Positions 1 through 6,578 of a DNA stretch of 64,000 nucleotides are shown here, in pieces; position 1 is the first letter of the stretch, and every line of letters starts with the position of its first letter. Source of the stretch: Acidaminobacterium chupaoyuni (GTDB lineage Bacteria; Bacillota; Clostridia; Oscillospirales; Butyricicoccaceae); assembly GCA_047936785.1 (NCBI GenBank), contig CP176394.1; one strand, 5' to 3'. Both the position numbers and the translations under genes were made by a program. Under the pieces are notes generated by a model, which was not told the DNA's origin, searched no databases, and worked only from the letters and a program-made list of their open reading frames with translations.

Positions 1-221
1 TTTATAACGCCGACCCCCGTATCGACCCCGCCGCCTATAAGCTGGATGAGATCAGCTATGAAGATATGCTGGCGCTGGCGGAAAAGGGCGCGCAGGTGCT
101 TCACGACCGCTCGGTGATGCTGGCCAAACGGTTCGGCATCGTTTTAGAAGTGCTTTCCAGCTTCAGCGGAAAGCCCGGCACCCTTGTTTGCCCGGCGGCA
201 GCCATCAAGCATGTGGGCTGA
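1..221 (+). CDS. lysC: Aspartokinase, 3' end (5' end outside window), lacking ACT domains
   Basis: The reading frame open from base 3 ends at a TGA at 219-221 and gives 72 residues. The motif YNADPRID, followed by KLDEISYEDMLALAEKGAQVL and SSFSGKPGT, is the end of the catalytic domain of aspartokinase, which phosphorylates aspartate on the way to aspartate semialdehyde. Normal bacterial enzymes continue for about 120-160 residues with two regulatory ACT domains; this one stops 11 residues after the SSF-GT motif. It sits 44 bases upstream of the carboxynorspermidine dehydrogenase gene, whose substrate is aspartate semialdehyde, so I infer a polyamine-dedicated, feedback-insensitive kinase. The truncation could instead be a decayed gene, but the clean end and operon position argue against that. 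Confidence 0.8.
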   Translation, partial: YNADPRIDPAAYKLDEISYEDMLALAEKGAQVLHDRSVMLAKRFGIVLEVLSSFSGKPGTLVCPAAAIKHVG

Positions 222-265
222 TGATAAAAAATCGATTTGAAATAAGAAGAAACGGAGAAAACAAA

Positions 266-1525
266 ATGAGCAAAGTTTTAGTGATCGGATGCGGCGGCGT
301 GGCCGCGGTCGCCATTCAAAAATGCTGCATGGTCAGCGAAGTTTTCAGCGAACTGTGCATCGCCAGCAGAACCAAAGCCAAATGTGACAAACTGGCCGCC
401 GAGCTGAGCGGCAAAACCGCCACCAAGATCACCACCGCGCAGGTGGATGCCGACGATGTGCAGCAGGTCATCGCCCTCATCCGCGCCTATCAGCCCGATC
501 TGGTGATGAACATTGCCCTGCCTTATCAGGATCTGACCATTATGGATGCCTGCCTTGCCTGCGGCGTCAATTATATGGACACGGCGAACTATGAACCCGA
601 AGACACCGAAGACCCCGCATGGCGCGCAGCTTATGAAAAGCGCTGTGAAGAAAAAGGCTTTTCGGCTTATTTTGATTACAGCTGGCAGTGGGCCTATCGC
701 GAAAAATTCGAAAAGGCCGGCCTCACCGCCCTTTTGGGATGCGGCTTTGACCCGGGCGTGACCCAGGCCTATTGCGCCTATGCCAAAAAGCATGAATTCG
801 ACACCATCGACACCATCGATATCCTTGATTGCAACGGCGGCGACCACGGCTATGCCTTCGCCACAAACTTCAACCCCGAAGTGAACCTGAGAGAAGTTTC
901 GGCCCCCGGCAGCTATTGGGAAAACGGCCGCTGGGTGGAGATCCCCGCCATGAGCATCAAGCGCGAATATGATTTCGACGGCGTGGGCCGCAAAGATATG
1001 TATCTGCTGCACCACGAAGAGATCGAATCGCTGGCCGAAAACATCCCCGAAGTGCAGCGCATCCGCTTCTTTATGACCTTTGGCCAGAGCTATCTGACCC
1101 ATATGAAGTGCCTGGAAAATGTGGGCCTGCTTTCCACCGCGCCCATCGAGTTCGAAGGGCAGCAGATCGTGCCCATCAAGTTTTTGAAGGCACTTTTGCC
1201 CGACCCCGCAAGCCTTGGCCCCCGCACCCACGGCAAAACCAACATCGGCTGCGTTTTCACGGGCAAAAAAGACGGCAAAGAAAAGACTTACGCCATCTAT
1301 AACATCTGCGACCATCAGGAATGCTACCGCGAAGTGGCAAGCCAGGCCATCAGCTACACCACCGGTGTGCCCGCCATGTGCGGCGCGCTGATGATGCTGA
1401 CGGGCAAATGGAACACCGCGGGCGTTCACACCGTGGAAGAATTCGATCCCGATCCGTTCCTCGACGCGCTGGATCGATATGGCCTGCCCCGCAGCGAAAG
1501 CCACGACCCCGTTCTGGTGGATTGA
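266..1525 (+). CDS. Carboxynorspermidine/carboxyspermidine dehydrogenase (saccharopine dehydrogenase family)
   Basis: A 419-residue protein starting at ATG 266, placed 6 bases after an ACGGAGAAA ribosome site; the frame is open further upstream but that start lacks a site and overlaps the kinase gene. The N-terminus VLVIGCGGVAAVAI (residues 4-17) is a Rossmann nucleotide-binding loop, and the SRTKAKCDKLA stretch near residue 40 is typical of the saccharopine dehydrogenase/CANSDH family. The family condenses aspartate semialdehyde with putrescine or diaminopropane and reduces the product with NADPH. The next gene is the matching decarboxylase, 5 bases downstream, which separates this from true lysine-pathway saccharopine dehydrogenase. 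Whether the diamine is putrescine or diaminopropane cannot be told from sequence. Confidence 0.9.
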   Translation: MSKVLVIGCGGVAAVAIQKCCMVSEVFSELCIASRTKAKCDKLAAELSGKTATKITTAQVDADDVQQVIALIRAYQPDLVMNIALPYQDLTIMDACLACGVNYMDTANYEPEDTEDPAWRAAYEKRCEEKGFSAYFDYSWQWAYREKFEKAGLTALLGCGFDPGVTQAYCAYAKKHEFDTIDTIDILDCNGGDHGYAFATNFNPEVNLREVSAPGSYWENGRWVEIPAMSIKREYDFDGVGRKDMYLLHHEEIESLAENIPEVQRIRFFMTFGQSYLTHMKCLENVGLLSTAPIEFEGQQIVPIKFLKALLPDPASLGPRTHGKTNIGCVFTGKKDGKEKTYAIYNICDHQECYREVASQAISYTTGVPAMCGALMMLTGKWNTAGVHTVEEFDPDPFLDALDRYGLPRSESHDPVLVD

Positions 1526-1530
1526 TCGCC

Positions 1531-2748
1531 ATGAACACGGCTGTTTTCGCGGGCCTTTCGGGCAAAGACCCCGCCGCTTTGTTTGGGGCGCTGCCCACGC
1601 CCTGTTATCTCATCGACGAAGCGCGGCTGAAAGAAAACGCCGAATGCCTTGCGGCCCTCGCCCGGCGCACGGGCTGCAAGATCCTGCTGGCGCAGAAGGC
1701 GTTTTCCAACTATGATTTTTATCCGCTTCTTGCCGGGCATCTGGCGGGAACGGAAGCCAGCGGCTTATTTGAAGCCCGCCTGGGCAAAGAAGAAATGGGC
1801 GGCAAAGAGGTGCATGTTTTCTGCGGGGCCTATCGTGAAGAAGAATGGGAAGAACTGATGGGTTATGCCGACCACATCGTGTTCAATTCCCCCGCCCAGC
1901 TGAAAAAATTCGGCCCGCGGGCCAAAAGCCGCCAAAAAAGCATCGGCCTGCGCATCAACCCCGAATGCTCCACCCAGGAAGGCCACGCCATTTATGACCC
2001 CTGCGCCCCCGGCAGCCGCCTGGGCACCACCCGCGAGCAATGGGATCGCCACATGACGCCCGAGCTGATCGCTCTGCTGGACGGGCTTCATTTTCACACC
2101 CTTTGCGAACAGGGCGCCGAAGATCTGGCCACCACCTTATCGGCGGTGGAAGCCCGCTTCGGCACCTTTCTGCCGCAGATGAAATGGCTGAACATGGGCG
2201 GCGGCCACCATATCACGAAAGAAGGCTATCAGCTGCCGCTTCTGGAAGAAACCATCGCCTATGCCCAAAAAACATGGGGGGTGGAGGTTTATCTGGAACC
2301 GGGCGAAGCCGTGGCGCTCAACGCGGGGTATTTCGTCTGCCGCGTGCTGGATCTTTTGCAAAACGGCGCGGTGAACATCGCCATTGCGGATGGCAGCGCC
2401 GCCTGCCATATGCCTGATGTTCTGGAAATGCCCTATCAGCCGCCGCTTTACCACGCCCGGGCCGGCGGGGGCGGAAGCGCCGTTTACCGCCTGGCGGGGC
2501 CCACCTGCCTTGCGGGGGATGTGATCGGCGATTATTCCTTCGACCGGCCGCTGAAAGAAGGCGACCTGCTGATTTTCGGCGATATGGCCATTTACACCAC
2601 CTGCAAAAACAATACCTTCAACGGCATGCCCCTGCCGAACCTCTGGAAACTGGGGCAGGACGGCCGCCTGACGAGGCTCACCAACTTTGGTTATGAAAAC
2701 TTCCGCGGCCGGCTGGGCGCCCCCCGCGCCTCCGCTGCCGCCGAATAA
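1531..2748 (+). CDS. nspC: Carboxynorspermidine decarboxylase
   Basis: A 405-residue fold-type III PLP decarboxylase, family of alanine racemase/DAP decarboxylase. The likely PLP lysine is K56 in LLAQKAFSNYDF; GGGHHITKEGY and LEPGEAV near the middle are the phosphate- and carboxylate-binding motifs of NspC. It removes the carboxyl group from carboxynorspermidine or carboxyspermidine to give norspermidine or spermidine. I chose ATG 1531 because the upstream part of the open frame overlaps the dehydrogenase gene in another frame; the start lies 5 bases after that gene's stop. It is the last gene of the operon, followed at once by a strong terminator. Family length about 375-400, so complete. 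Confidence 0.93.
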   Translation: MNTAVFAGLSGKDPAALFGALPTPCYLIDEARLKENAECLAALARRTGCKILLAQKAFSNYDFYPLLAGHLAGTEASGLFEARLGKEEMGGKEVHVFCGAYREEEWEELMGYADHIVFNSPAQLKKFGPRAKSRQKSIGLRINPECSTQEGHAIYDPCAPGSRLGTTREQWDRHMTPELIALLDGLHFHTLCEQGAEDLATTLSAVEARFGTFLPQMKWLNMGGGHHITKEGYQLPLLEETIAYAQKTWGVEVYLEPGEAVALNAGYFVCRVLDLLQNGAVNIAIADGSAACHMPDVLEMPYQPPLYHARAGGGGSAVYRLAGPTCLAGDVIGDYSFDRPLKEGDLLIFGDMAIYTTCKNNTFNGMPLPNLWKLGQDGRLTRLTNFGYENFRGRLGAPRASAAAE

Positions 2749-2755
2749 AACTTTT

Positions 2756-2794
2756 GCCGCGCTCCGCTTTGTTTTGCGGGGCGCGGCTTTTTTT
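2756..2794 (+). terminator. Rho-independent terminator of the polyamine operon
   Basis: A 12-bp stem (GCCGCGCTCCGC with GCGGGGCGCGGC, one G-T pair) and an 8-base loop are followed by seven T residues, 7 bases after the nspC stop. Confidence 0.9.
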
Positions 2795-2823
2795 GCCCGC
2801 CGCAAAACAAACAAAAGAAACGC

Positions 2824-2852
2824 TTGCCGCCGCGCCCGCGGCATTGTATGAT
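2824..2852 (+). promoter_or_regulatory. Promoter of the 2.9-4.7 kb gene pair
   Basis: TTGCCG (2824-2829) and TATGAT (2847-2852) are separated by 17 bases. The in-frame ATG at 2848 lies inside the -10 box, which supports the later start at 2908 for the next gene. Confidence 0.6.
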
Positions 2853-2907
2853 GAAACCACAAAGACATGGAAGCACAAAAAAGAAGAAAGAAGCGAGGGG
2901 ATGCCCG

Positions 2908-3642
2908 ATGAAAAAGCATTCCGCCCTGATGAAAGCCATCAGTTTGCTGATTTTGCTTTCCGCGGCGATCTATGCGGCCCAGATCCTGCTTTTCCGCGAT
3001 ATGAAAGACACCGCGTTTTATCTGATGCAGGATTTCGCGTTCCTGCCCGTGCAGGTGGCGCTGGTGAGCGTGATCGCGGGAAAGATCTTACAGGCCCGCG
3101 AGCGGGAAAAACAAATCGAGAAAACACGGATGCTGACGGGTTCTTTTTTCAGCAGCGCGGGCGCCGACCTGCTTTGCGCCATGGTTCCCGCCGTGGAAGA
3201 CCCCCAAGCCCTTTCACGCCTGATCGAAATAGACGAAAGCTGGGGCAGAAAAGAGTTTGACCGCGCCGCCGCCCGGATCAGAAGCTCACAGGCGGCCGTT
3301 CACTGCGGCCCCGAAACGCTGGCGCGCATGAAAGAGATCCTTGAAAAAGCGGGCATGCCGCTGCTGGTGATCTCTTCGAACCCGATGCTTTTGGAACACG
3401 AATGCTTCACCGATATGCTTTGGGCCGTGTTCCATCTGGCGGATGAATTTCGCGCGCGTGGCGATCTTTCCCACCTGACGCCCCAGGACGCTGCCCATCT
3501 GGATGCGGATGTGCAGCGGGTGCTGACGGCGATTTTGGCCAACTGGGTCTTGCACGCGGCCTATCTGAAAACCGAATATCCCTATCTGTTCCGGCTGGAA
3601 CTGATGCGCAACCCCTTTTGGAAAGAGGAAAAAGCGCGCTGA
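2908..3642 (+). CDS. Membrane-anchored protein of unknown function
   Basis: A 244-residue protein from ATG 2908, 7 bases after GCGAGGGG. Two hydrophobic segments at about residues 8-30 and 40-60 form an N-terminal hairpin; the rest is a mostly helical soluble domain that begins with a charged stretch (KILQAREREKQIEKTR), suggesting a short coiled coil on the cytoplasmic side. A C-terminal patch, LHAAYLKTEYPYLFRLELM, looks conserved, but I do not recognise a named family. The last codons and stop lie inside the first copy of a 35-bp repeat (3627-3661). It is co-directional with the Rieske gene 46 bases downstream and probably co-transcribed with it. Confidence 0.8.
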   Translation: MKKHSALMKAISLLILLSAAIYAAQILLFRDMKDTAFYLMQDFAFLPVQVALVSVIAGKILQAREREKQIEKTRMLTGSFFSSAGADLLCAMVPAVEDPQALSRLIEIDESWGRKEFDRAAARIRSSQAAVHCGPETLARMKEILEKAGMPLLVISSNPMLLEHECFTDMLWAVFHLADEFRARGDLSHLTPQDAAHLDADVQRVLTAILANWVLHAAYLKTEYPYLFRLELMRNPFWKEEKAR

Positions 3643-3661
3643 ATCAGCGCCGCCGCATGAA
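3627..3661 (+). repeat. 35-bp direct repeat, copy 1 (before the Rieske gene)
   Basis: This copy overlaps the last five codons and stop of the preceding gene. It is identical, base for base, to 4706-4740. Its core is a 15-base palindrome, GCGCTGAATCAGCGC. Confidence 0.9.
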
Positions 3662-3688
3662 CCGTTTATTTGAAAAAGGAGGAACGAT

Positions 3689-4672
3689 ATGATCCCCAAC
3701 CAATGGTATGCCATCTTATCTTCGGCCGAAGTCAGGCAGGCGAAACCCATCGGCGTGACGCGTTTCGGCGAAAAACTGGCGCTTTGGCGCGATGAAAGCG
3801 GCAAAGTCTGCTGCATCGCCGATCAATGCTGCCATCGGGGCGCTTCGCTTTCCTGCGGCAAAGTGACGGGCGGCCATCTGGCCTGCCCCTTCCACGGCTT
3901 TGCCTATGATGCCACCGGCAGGGTGGTGCAGATCCCCGCGAACGGCAAAAACGCCGTGATCCAGGATAATTTCAAGGTCAAGCGCTATCTGATCCGCGAA
4001 GCCTATGGTTTTCTTTGGGCGTGGTATGGCGCGGAGCGCGAAGTACTGCCCGAGATCCCCTTTTTCGAAGATCTGAAAAGTGGTTTCGCCTATGGCGAGT
4101 TTTCGGAAAACTGGTCGGTGCATTACACCCGCGCCATCGAAAACCAGCTGGATGTGGTGCATCTTCCGTTCGTTCACGGTTCCACCATCGGCCGCGGCAA
4201 CAAGTCGCTGGTCAACGGTCCCGTGGTGAAATGGCAGGGCACACAGATGACCTATTATGTGAAAAACGCCGTGGATGAAGGGCAAAAACCCCAGACCCCC
4301 GAAGAGATCACCGATTATGAAAACCTTTTCAGCCTGCAGCTGCAAATGCCGAATCTTTGGCAGAACAGGGTTTCGCCAAAAGTGCGCATCGCCGCGGCTT
4401 TCGCCCCCGTGGATGACGAAAACACCAGAATTTATCTACGGTTTTACCACAGCTTTTTGAAAGGCCCGCTTTCCCGCCCTCTGATGAACGCTTTGGGCAA
4501 CGCCGCAAACCGCGTGGTGCTTCATCAGGATCGGCGGGTGGTTCTGACCCAGCTGCCCAAAAAGAGCGAGTTTTTCGGCAAAGAAAATCTGGTTCAGGGC
4601 GACCGCCCCATTGTGGAATATCGAAAAATGCGCCACACCCTGCAGCAAGCCGCAAAACAGACCGCTCTTTAA
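3689..4672 (+). CDS. Rieske [2Fe-2S] oxygenase, aromatic ring-hydroxylating dioxygenase alpha-subunit family
   Basis: A 327-residue protein after a clear AAGGAGG site. The Rieske cluster ligands are C47-x-H49 and C66-x2-H69. The catalytic domain carries the mononuclear-iron motif D155-x2-H158-x4-H163 (LDVVHLPFVHG). Members of this family use O2 to hydroxylate or demethylate aromatic, steroid or pigment substrates, with electrons from a separate reductase; no reductase or ferredoxin is adjacent. The shortness and the N-terminal QWYAIL start resemble single-component O-demethylase-type alpha subunits. All metal ligands are intact, so it is probably functional, which is unexpected beside strictly anaerobic pathways. 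The gene is bracketed by the 35-bp repeat. Substrate unknown. Confidence 0.9.
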   Translation: MIPNQWYAILSSAEVRQAKPIGVTRFGEKLALWRDESGKVCCIADQCCHRGASLSCGKVTGGHLACPFHGFAYDATGRVVQIPANGKNAVIQDNFKVKRYLIREAYGFLWAWYGAEREVLPEIPFFEDLKSGFAYGEFSENWSVHYTRAIENQLDVVHLPFVHGSTIGRGNKSLVNGPVVKWQGTQMTYYVKNAVDEGQKPQTPEEITDYENLFSLQLQMPNLWQNRVSPKVRIAAAFAPVDDENTRIYLRFYHSFLKGPLSRPLMNALGNAANRVVLHQDRRVVLTQLPKKSEFFGKENLVQGDRPIVEYRKMRHTLQQAAKQTAL

Positions 4673-4705
4673 GCTTTTCTGCGGCCGCCGCTATCAGCAA
4701 ACCGC

Positions 4706-4740
4706 GGAAAAAGCGCGCTGAATCAGCGCCGCCGCATGAA
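4706..4740 (+). repeat. 35-bp direct repeat, copy 2 (after the Rieske gene)
   Basis: Perfect copy of 3627-3661, beginning 34 bases after the Rieske stop codon. The flanking bases on either side differ between the two copies, so the identity ends sharply. Confidence 0.9.
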
Positions 4741-4790
4741 GCTCTGCCGCCCCGCGTGGCGGCAAAAACACGCAGATCACAGCTTTGCCG

Positions 4791-4825
4791 CCGCCCGCCG
4801 AAAGGCTTCGGCGGGCGGTGTTTTT
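4791..4825 (+). terminator. Terminator after the Rieske gene
   Basis: CCGCCCGCCGAA pairs perfectly with TTCGGCGGGCGG around a 4-base loop, followed by TG and a run of five T. A smaller hairpin (TGCCGCC/GGCGGCA) precedes it at 4745-4763. Confidence 0.85.
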
Positions 4826-4831
4826 GCTCAC

Positions 4832-4847
4832 ATCAAAAATTTTTGAT
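4832..4847. promoter_or_regulatory. ArsR-type operator
   Basis: ATCAAAAATTTTTGAT is a perfect 16-bp palindrome with the ATCAA/TTGAT half-sites typical of ArsR/SmtB operators. It lies just upstream of the -35 box. A related imperfect site, ATCAAGAAATTTCGAT, lies at 4901-4916 downstream of the -10 box. Confidence 0.65.
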
Positions 4848-4864
4848 ATTTCTTTGTGAAAGGC

Positions 4865-4892
4865 TTGACAAAAAAAAGCGGAATGTTATAAT
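4865..4892 (+). promoter_or_regulatory. Consensus promoter of the arsenic/metal operon
   Basis: A perfect TTGACA (4865-4870) and a perfect TATAAT (4887-4892) have a 16-base spacer. The flanking ATCAA-type palindromes suggest repression of a strong promoter by the first gene product. Confidence 0.85.
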
Positions 4893-4927
4893 GAGCACAG
4901 ATCAAGAAATTTCGATGTGAGGTGAAG

Positions 4928-6241
4928 ATGTTGGAACACGATCACCGGCGAAACGCCAAGGTGTTCAAGGCCCTTTGCGACCCGAAACGCCTCGCCATCC
5001 TCGAGCTGCTGCGCAGCGGCGAAAAATGCGCCTGTGTGCTGAACGATCAGCTGAAGCTATGCCAATCGGCTGTTTCTTATCATATGAAGATCTTATGTGA
5101 ATCGGGCATCGTAGACAGCCATCAGGAAGGCAAATGGACCCATTACAGCCTGAGCGAAACGGGCGGCAAAGAGGCCGCCGCGCTGCTTTTGCGGCTGACA
5201 ACGCCCCATGGCGGGCAGGAACCCGGGCGGCCCGAAAACACTTTAATCAAAGCAGCACCCTGCGAAAACACAAAAACAGACCACATAGACGGAGGCAATC
5301 AGACCATGTCGGAAAAAACACAGCTTTATGTTTTAACGGGTTTTCTCGGTTCGGGGAAAACCACCATCCTTTTGAAGCTTATTGATGCGCTGAAGGGCAA
5401 ACGCGTGGGCGTTATCCAAAATGAATTCGGCAAACTGGGCATCGACGGCGAAATTTTGAGAAACGACGATATCCAGATGGTGGAGATCAACCGCGGCTCG
5501 ATCTTCTGTTCCTGCCTGAAGCTTTCGTTCGTTCAGGCGCTGACGGATATGGCCGCCCACCATTTCGATTATCTGTTCGTGGAAAGTTCGGGCCTGGGCG
5601 ATCCTTCCAATGTGGAAGAGATTTTGGCCGCTTCGGCGGCGCTCTGCGGCAATTCCTATGAATTCAAGGGCGCCATCTGCCTGGTGGATGCGGTCAATTT
5701 CTTTGACCAGCTGGAGGATCTGGAAACCGTTTATCGCCAGCTGAAGCATTGCCATCTGGCCGTTTTGACCAAGGTGGATCTGGTGGAGGAAGCCCGCCTG
5801 GAAGAGCTGGAGCGCAAGATCCGCGAGATCAACCCCATCTGCCGCATCGACACCAGCGCCAACGGCAATTTAGACCTTTCTTTTTTGAATGAAGACCTGA
5901 TGCAATATCGCTGGGCAGAAAGCGAAGACACCACCAATTCCGAAGAAACCAAGCCCAAAACCCTGTTTCTCGATTTTGAGGGCGAAGTTTCGGAAGAAAC
6001 GCTCAAGCGTTTTCTGGCCCGGGTGGAAGACCACTTATACCGCGCCAAAGGCTTTTTCCGCCTGAGCGGCAAGGGCTGGAACCAGATCGATCTGGTGGGC
6101 CGCAAAATCGATGTGAAGCCCTGCCCCGCCAAAGAGCTTTCGCAGATGGTATTCATTTCGAAGATCGGCCCGCAGATCATCCGCGAGATCATGCCCGCCT
6201 GGGAAGAGACTGTGGGCCAGCCCATGAAGCTGAGAAACTGA
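4928..6241 (+). CDS. ArsR-family repressor fused in frame to a CobW/COG0523-type GTPase
   Basis: One uninterrupted 437-residue frame. Residues 1-85 are an ArsR winged helix with C34-A-C36 in the position of the arsenite-binding ELCVCDL motif. Residues 86-126 are a low-complexity linker. From M127 there is a complete CobW-type G protein: P-loop GFLGSGKT (138-145), a C194-S-C196 pair where COG0523 metallochaperones have the CxCC metal site, and TKVDLVE as the guanine motif. GTG 4922 is an alternative start. A GGAGG site at 5291 lies 10 bases before ATG 5306, so the GTPase may also be made alone. Neighbours (thioredoxin, permease, ArsC) point to arsenic or metal stress. Fusion versus two translated products is unresolved. 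Confidence 0.88.
   Translation: MLEHDHRRNAKVFKALCDPKRLAILELLRSGEKCACVLNDQLKLCQSAVSYHMKILCESGIVDSHQEGKWTHYSLSETGGKEAAALLLRLTTPHGGQEPGRPENTLIKAAPCENTKTDHIDGGNQTMSEKTQLYVLTGFLGSGKTTILLKLIDALKGKRVGVIQNEFGKLGIDGEILRNDDIQMVEINRGSIFCSCLKLSFVQALTDMAAHHFDYLFVESSGLGDPSNVEEILAASAALCGNSYEFKGAICLVDAVNFFDQLEDLETVYRQLKHCHLAVLTKVDLVEEARLEELERKIREINPICRIDTSANGNLDLSFLNEDLMQYRWAESEDTTNSEETKPKTLFLDFEGEVSEETLKRFLARVEDHLYRAKGFFRLSGKGWNQIDLVGRKIDVKPCPAKELSQMVFISKIGPQIIREIMPAWEETVGQPMKLRN
5291..5308 (+). promoter_or_regulatory. Internal ribosome site and start inside the ArsR-CobW frame
   Basis: GGAGG at 5291-5295 stands 10 bases before ATG 5306, exactly where the CobW domain begins (MSEKTQLYVLTGF). It is in the same frame as the upstream ArsR domain, so the site is translated as the linker residues GGNQT. 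Confidence 0.65.
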
Positions 6242-6254
6242 GGAGGAAACACGG

Positions 6255-6488
6255 ATGCTGATTCAAGTTTTGGGCGAAGGCTGTGAAAAATGCAGCCGCC
6301 TTTATGAAAACACGCAGGAAGCCATCGCGCAGCTGGGGCTTGACGCCCGGCTGGAAAAGGTGGAAGACCTGATGGAGATCGTGAAGCTGGGCGTGATGAC
6401 CTCGCCTTCGCTTCTGGTGGATGGCAAACTGGTGGTCAGCGGCCAGGTGGCTTCTGCAAAAGCCATTATGAAACTGCTGAAAAAATAA
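6255..6488 (+). CDS. Small thioredoxin-fold redox protein (redox-active disulfide protein 2 type)
   Basis: A 77-residue protein beginning MLIQVLGEGCEKC; the C10-E-K-C13 pair is the redox site and LGVMTSPSLLVDGKLV is the cis-proline/last-strand region of a mini-thioredoxin. Such proteins accompany arsenic and organoarsenical permeases and could recycle the downstream arsenate reductase or pass thiol-bound metalloid. It lies 13 bases after the fusion gene, with a GAGGAGG site overlapping that gene's stop. A hairpin with a T run follows, so transcription partly ends here before the permease. Confidence 0.88.
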   Translation: MLIQVLGEGCEKCSRLYENTQEAIAQLGLDARLEKVEDLMEIVKLGVMTSPSLLVDGKLVVSGQVASAKAIMKLLKK

Positions 6489-6496
6489 ACAAAACA

Positions 6497-6525
6497 GGGC
6501 CGGCCGTGAAAACGGCCGCCTTTTT
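6497..6525 (+). terminator. Intra-cluster terminator
   Basis: CGGCCGT and ACGGCCG (6501-6518) form a 7-bp stem extended by GG/CC, followed by a TTTTT run. It separates the regulator/thioredoxin unit from the permease/ArsC unit. Confidence 0.75.
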
Positions 6526-6530
6526 GGGGG

Positions 6531-6556
6531 AATACATCGAAAAAAGTTGATGTATT
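6531..6556. promoter_or_regulatory. Second ArsR-type operator, before the permease
   Basis: AATACATC and GATGTATT form an inverted repeat around a 10-base centre, and the inner ATCGA/TTGAT resembles the sites at 4832 and 4901. It lies 9 bases upstream of the permease ribosome site, consistent with control by the same repressor. Confidence 0.6.
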
Positions 6557-6578
6557 TCACAAAACGGAGGAAATTGTG

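Noticed and set aside
2848..2907. An earlier start codon (ATG 2848) for the membrane protein gene
   Set aside because: It overlaps the -10 box of a good promoter; ATG 2908 has a ribosome site at the right distance.
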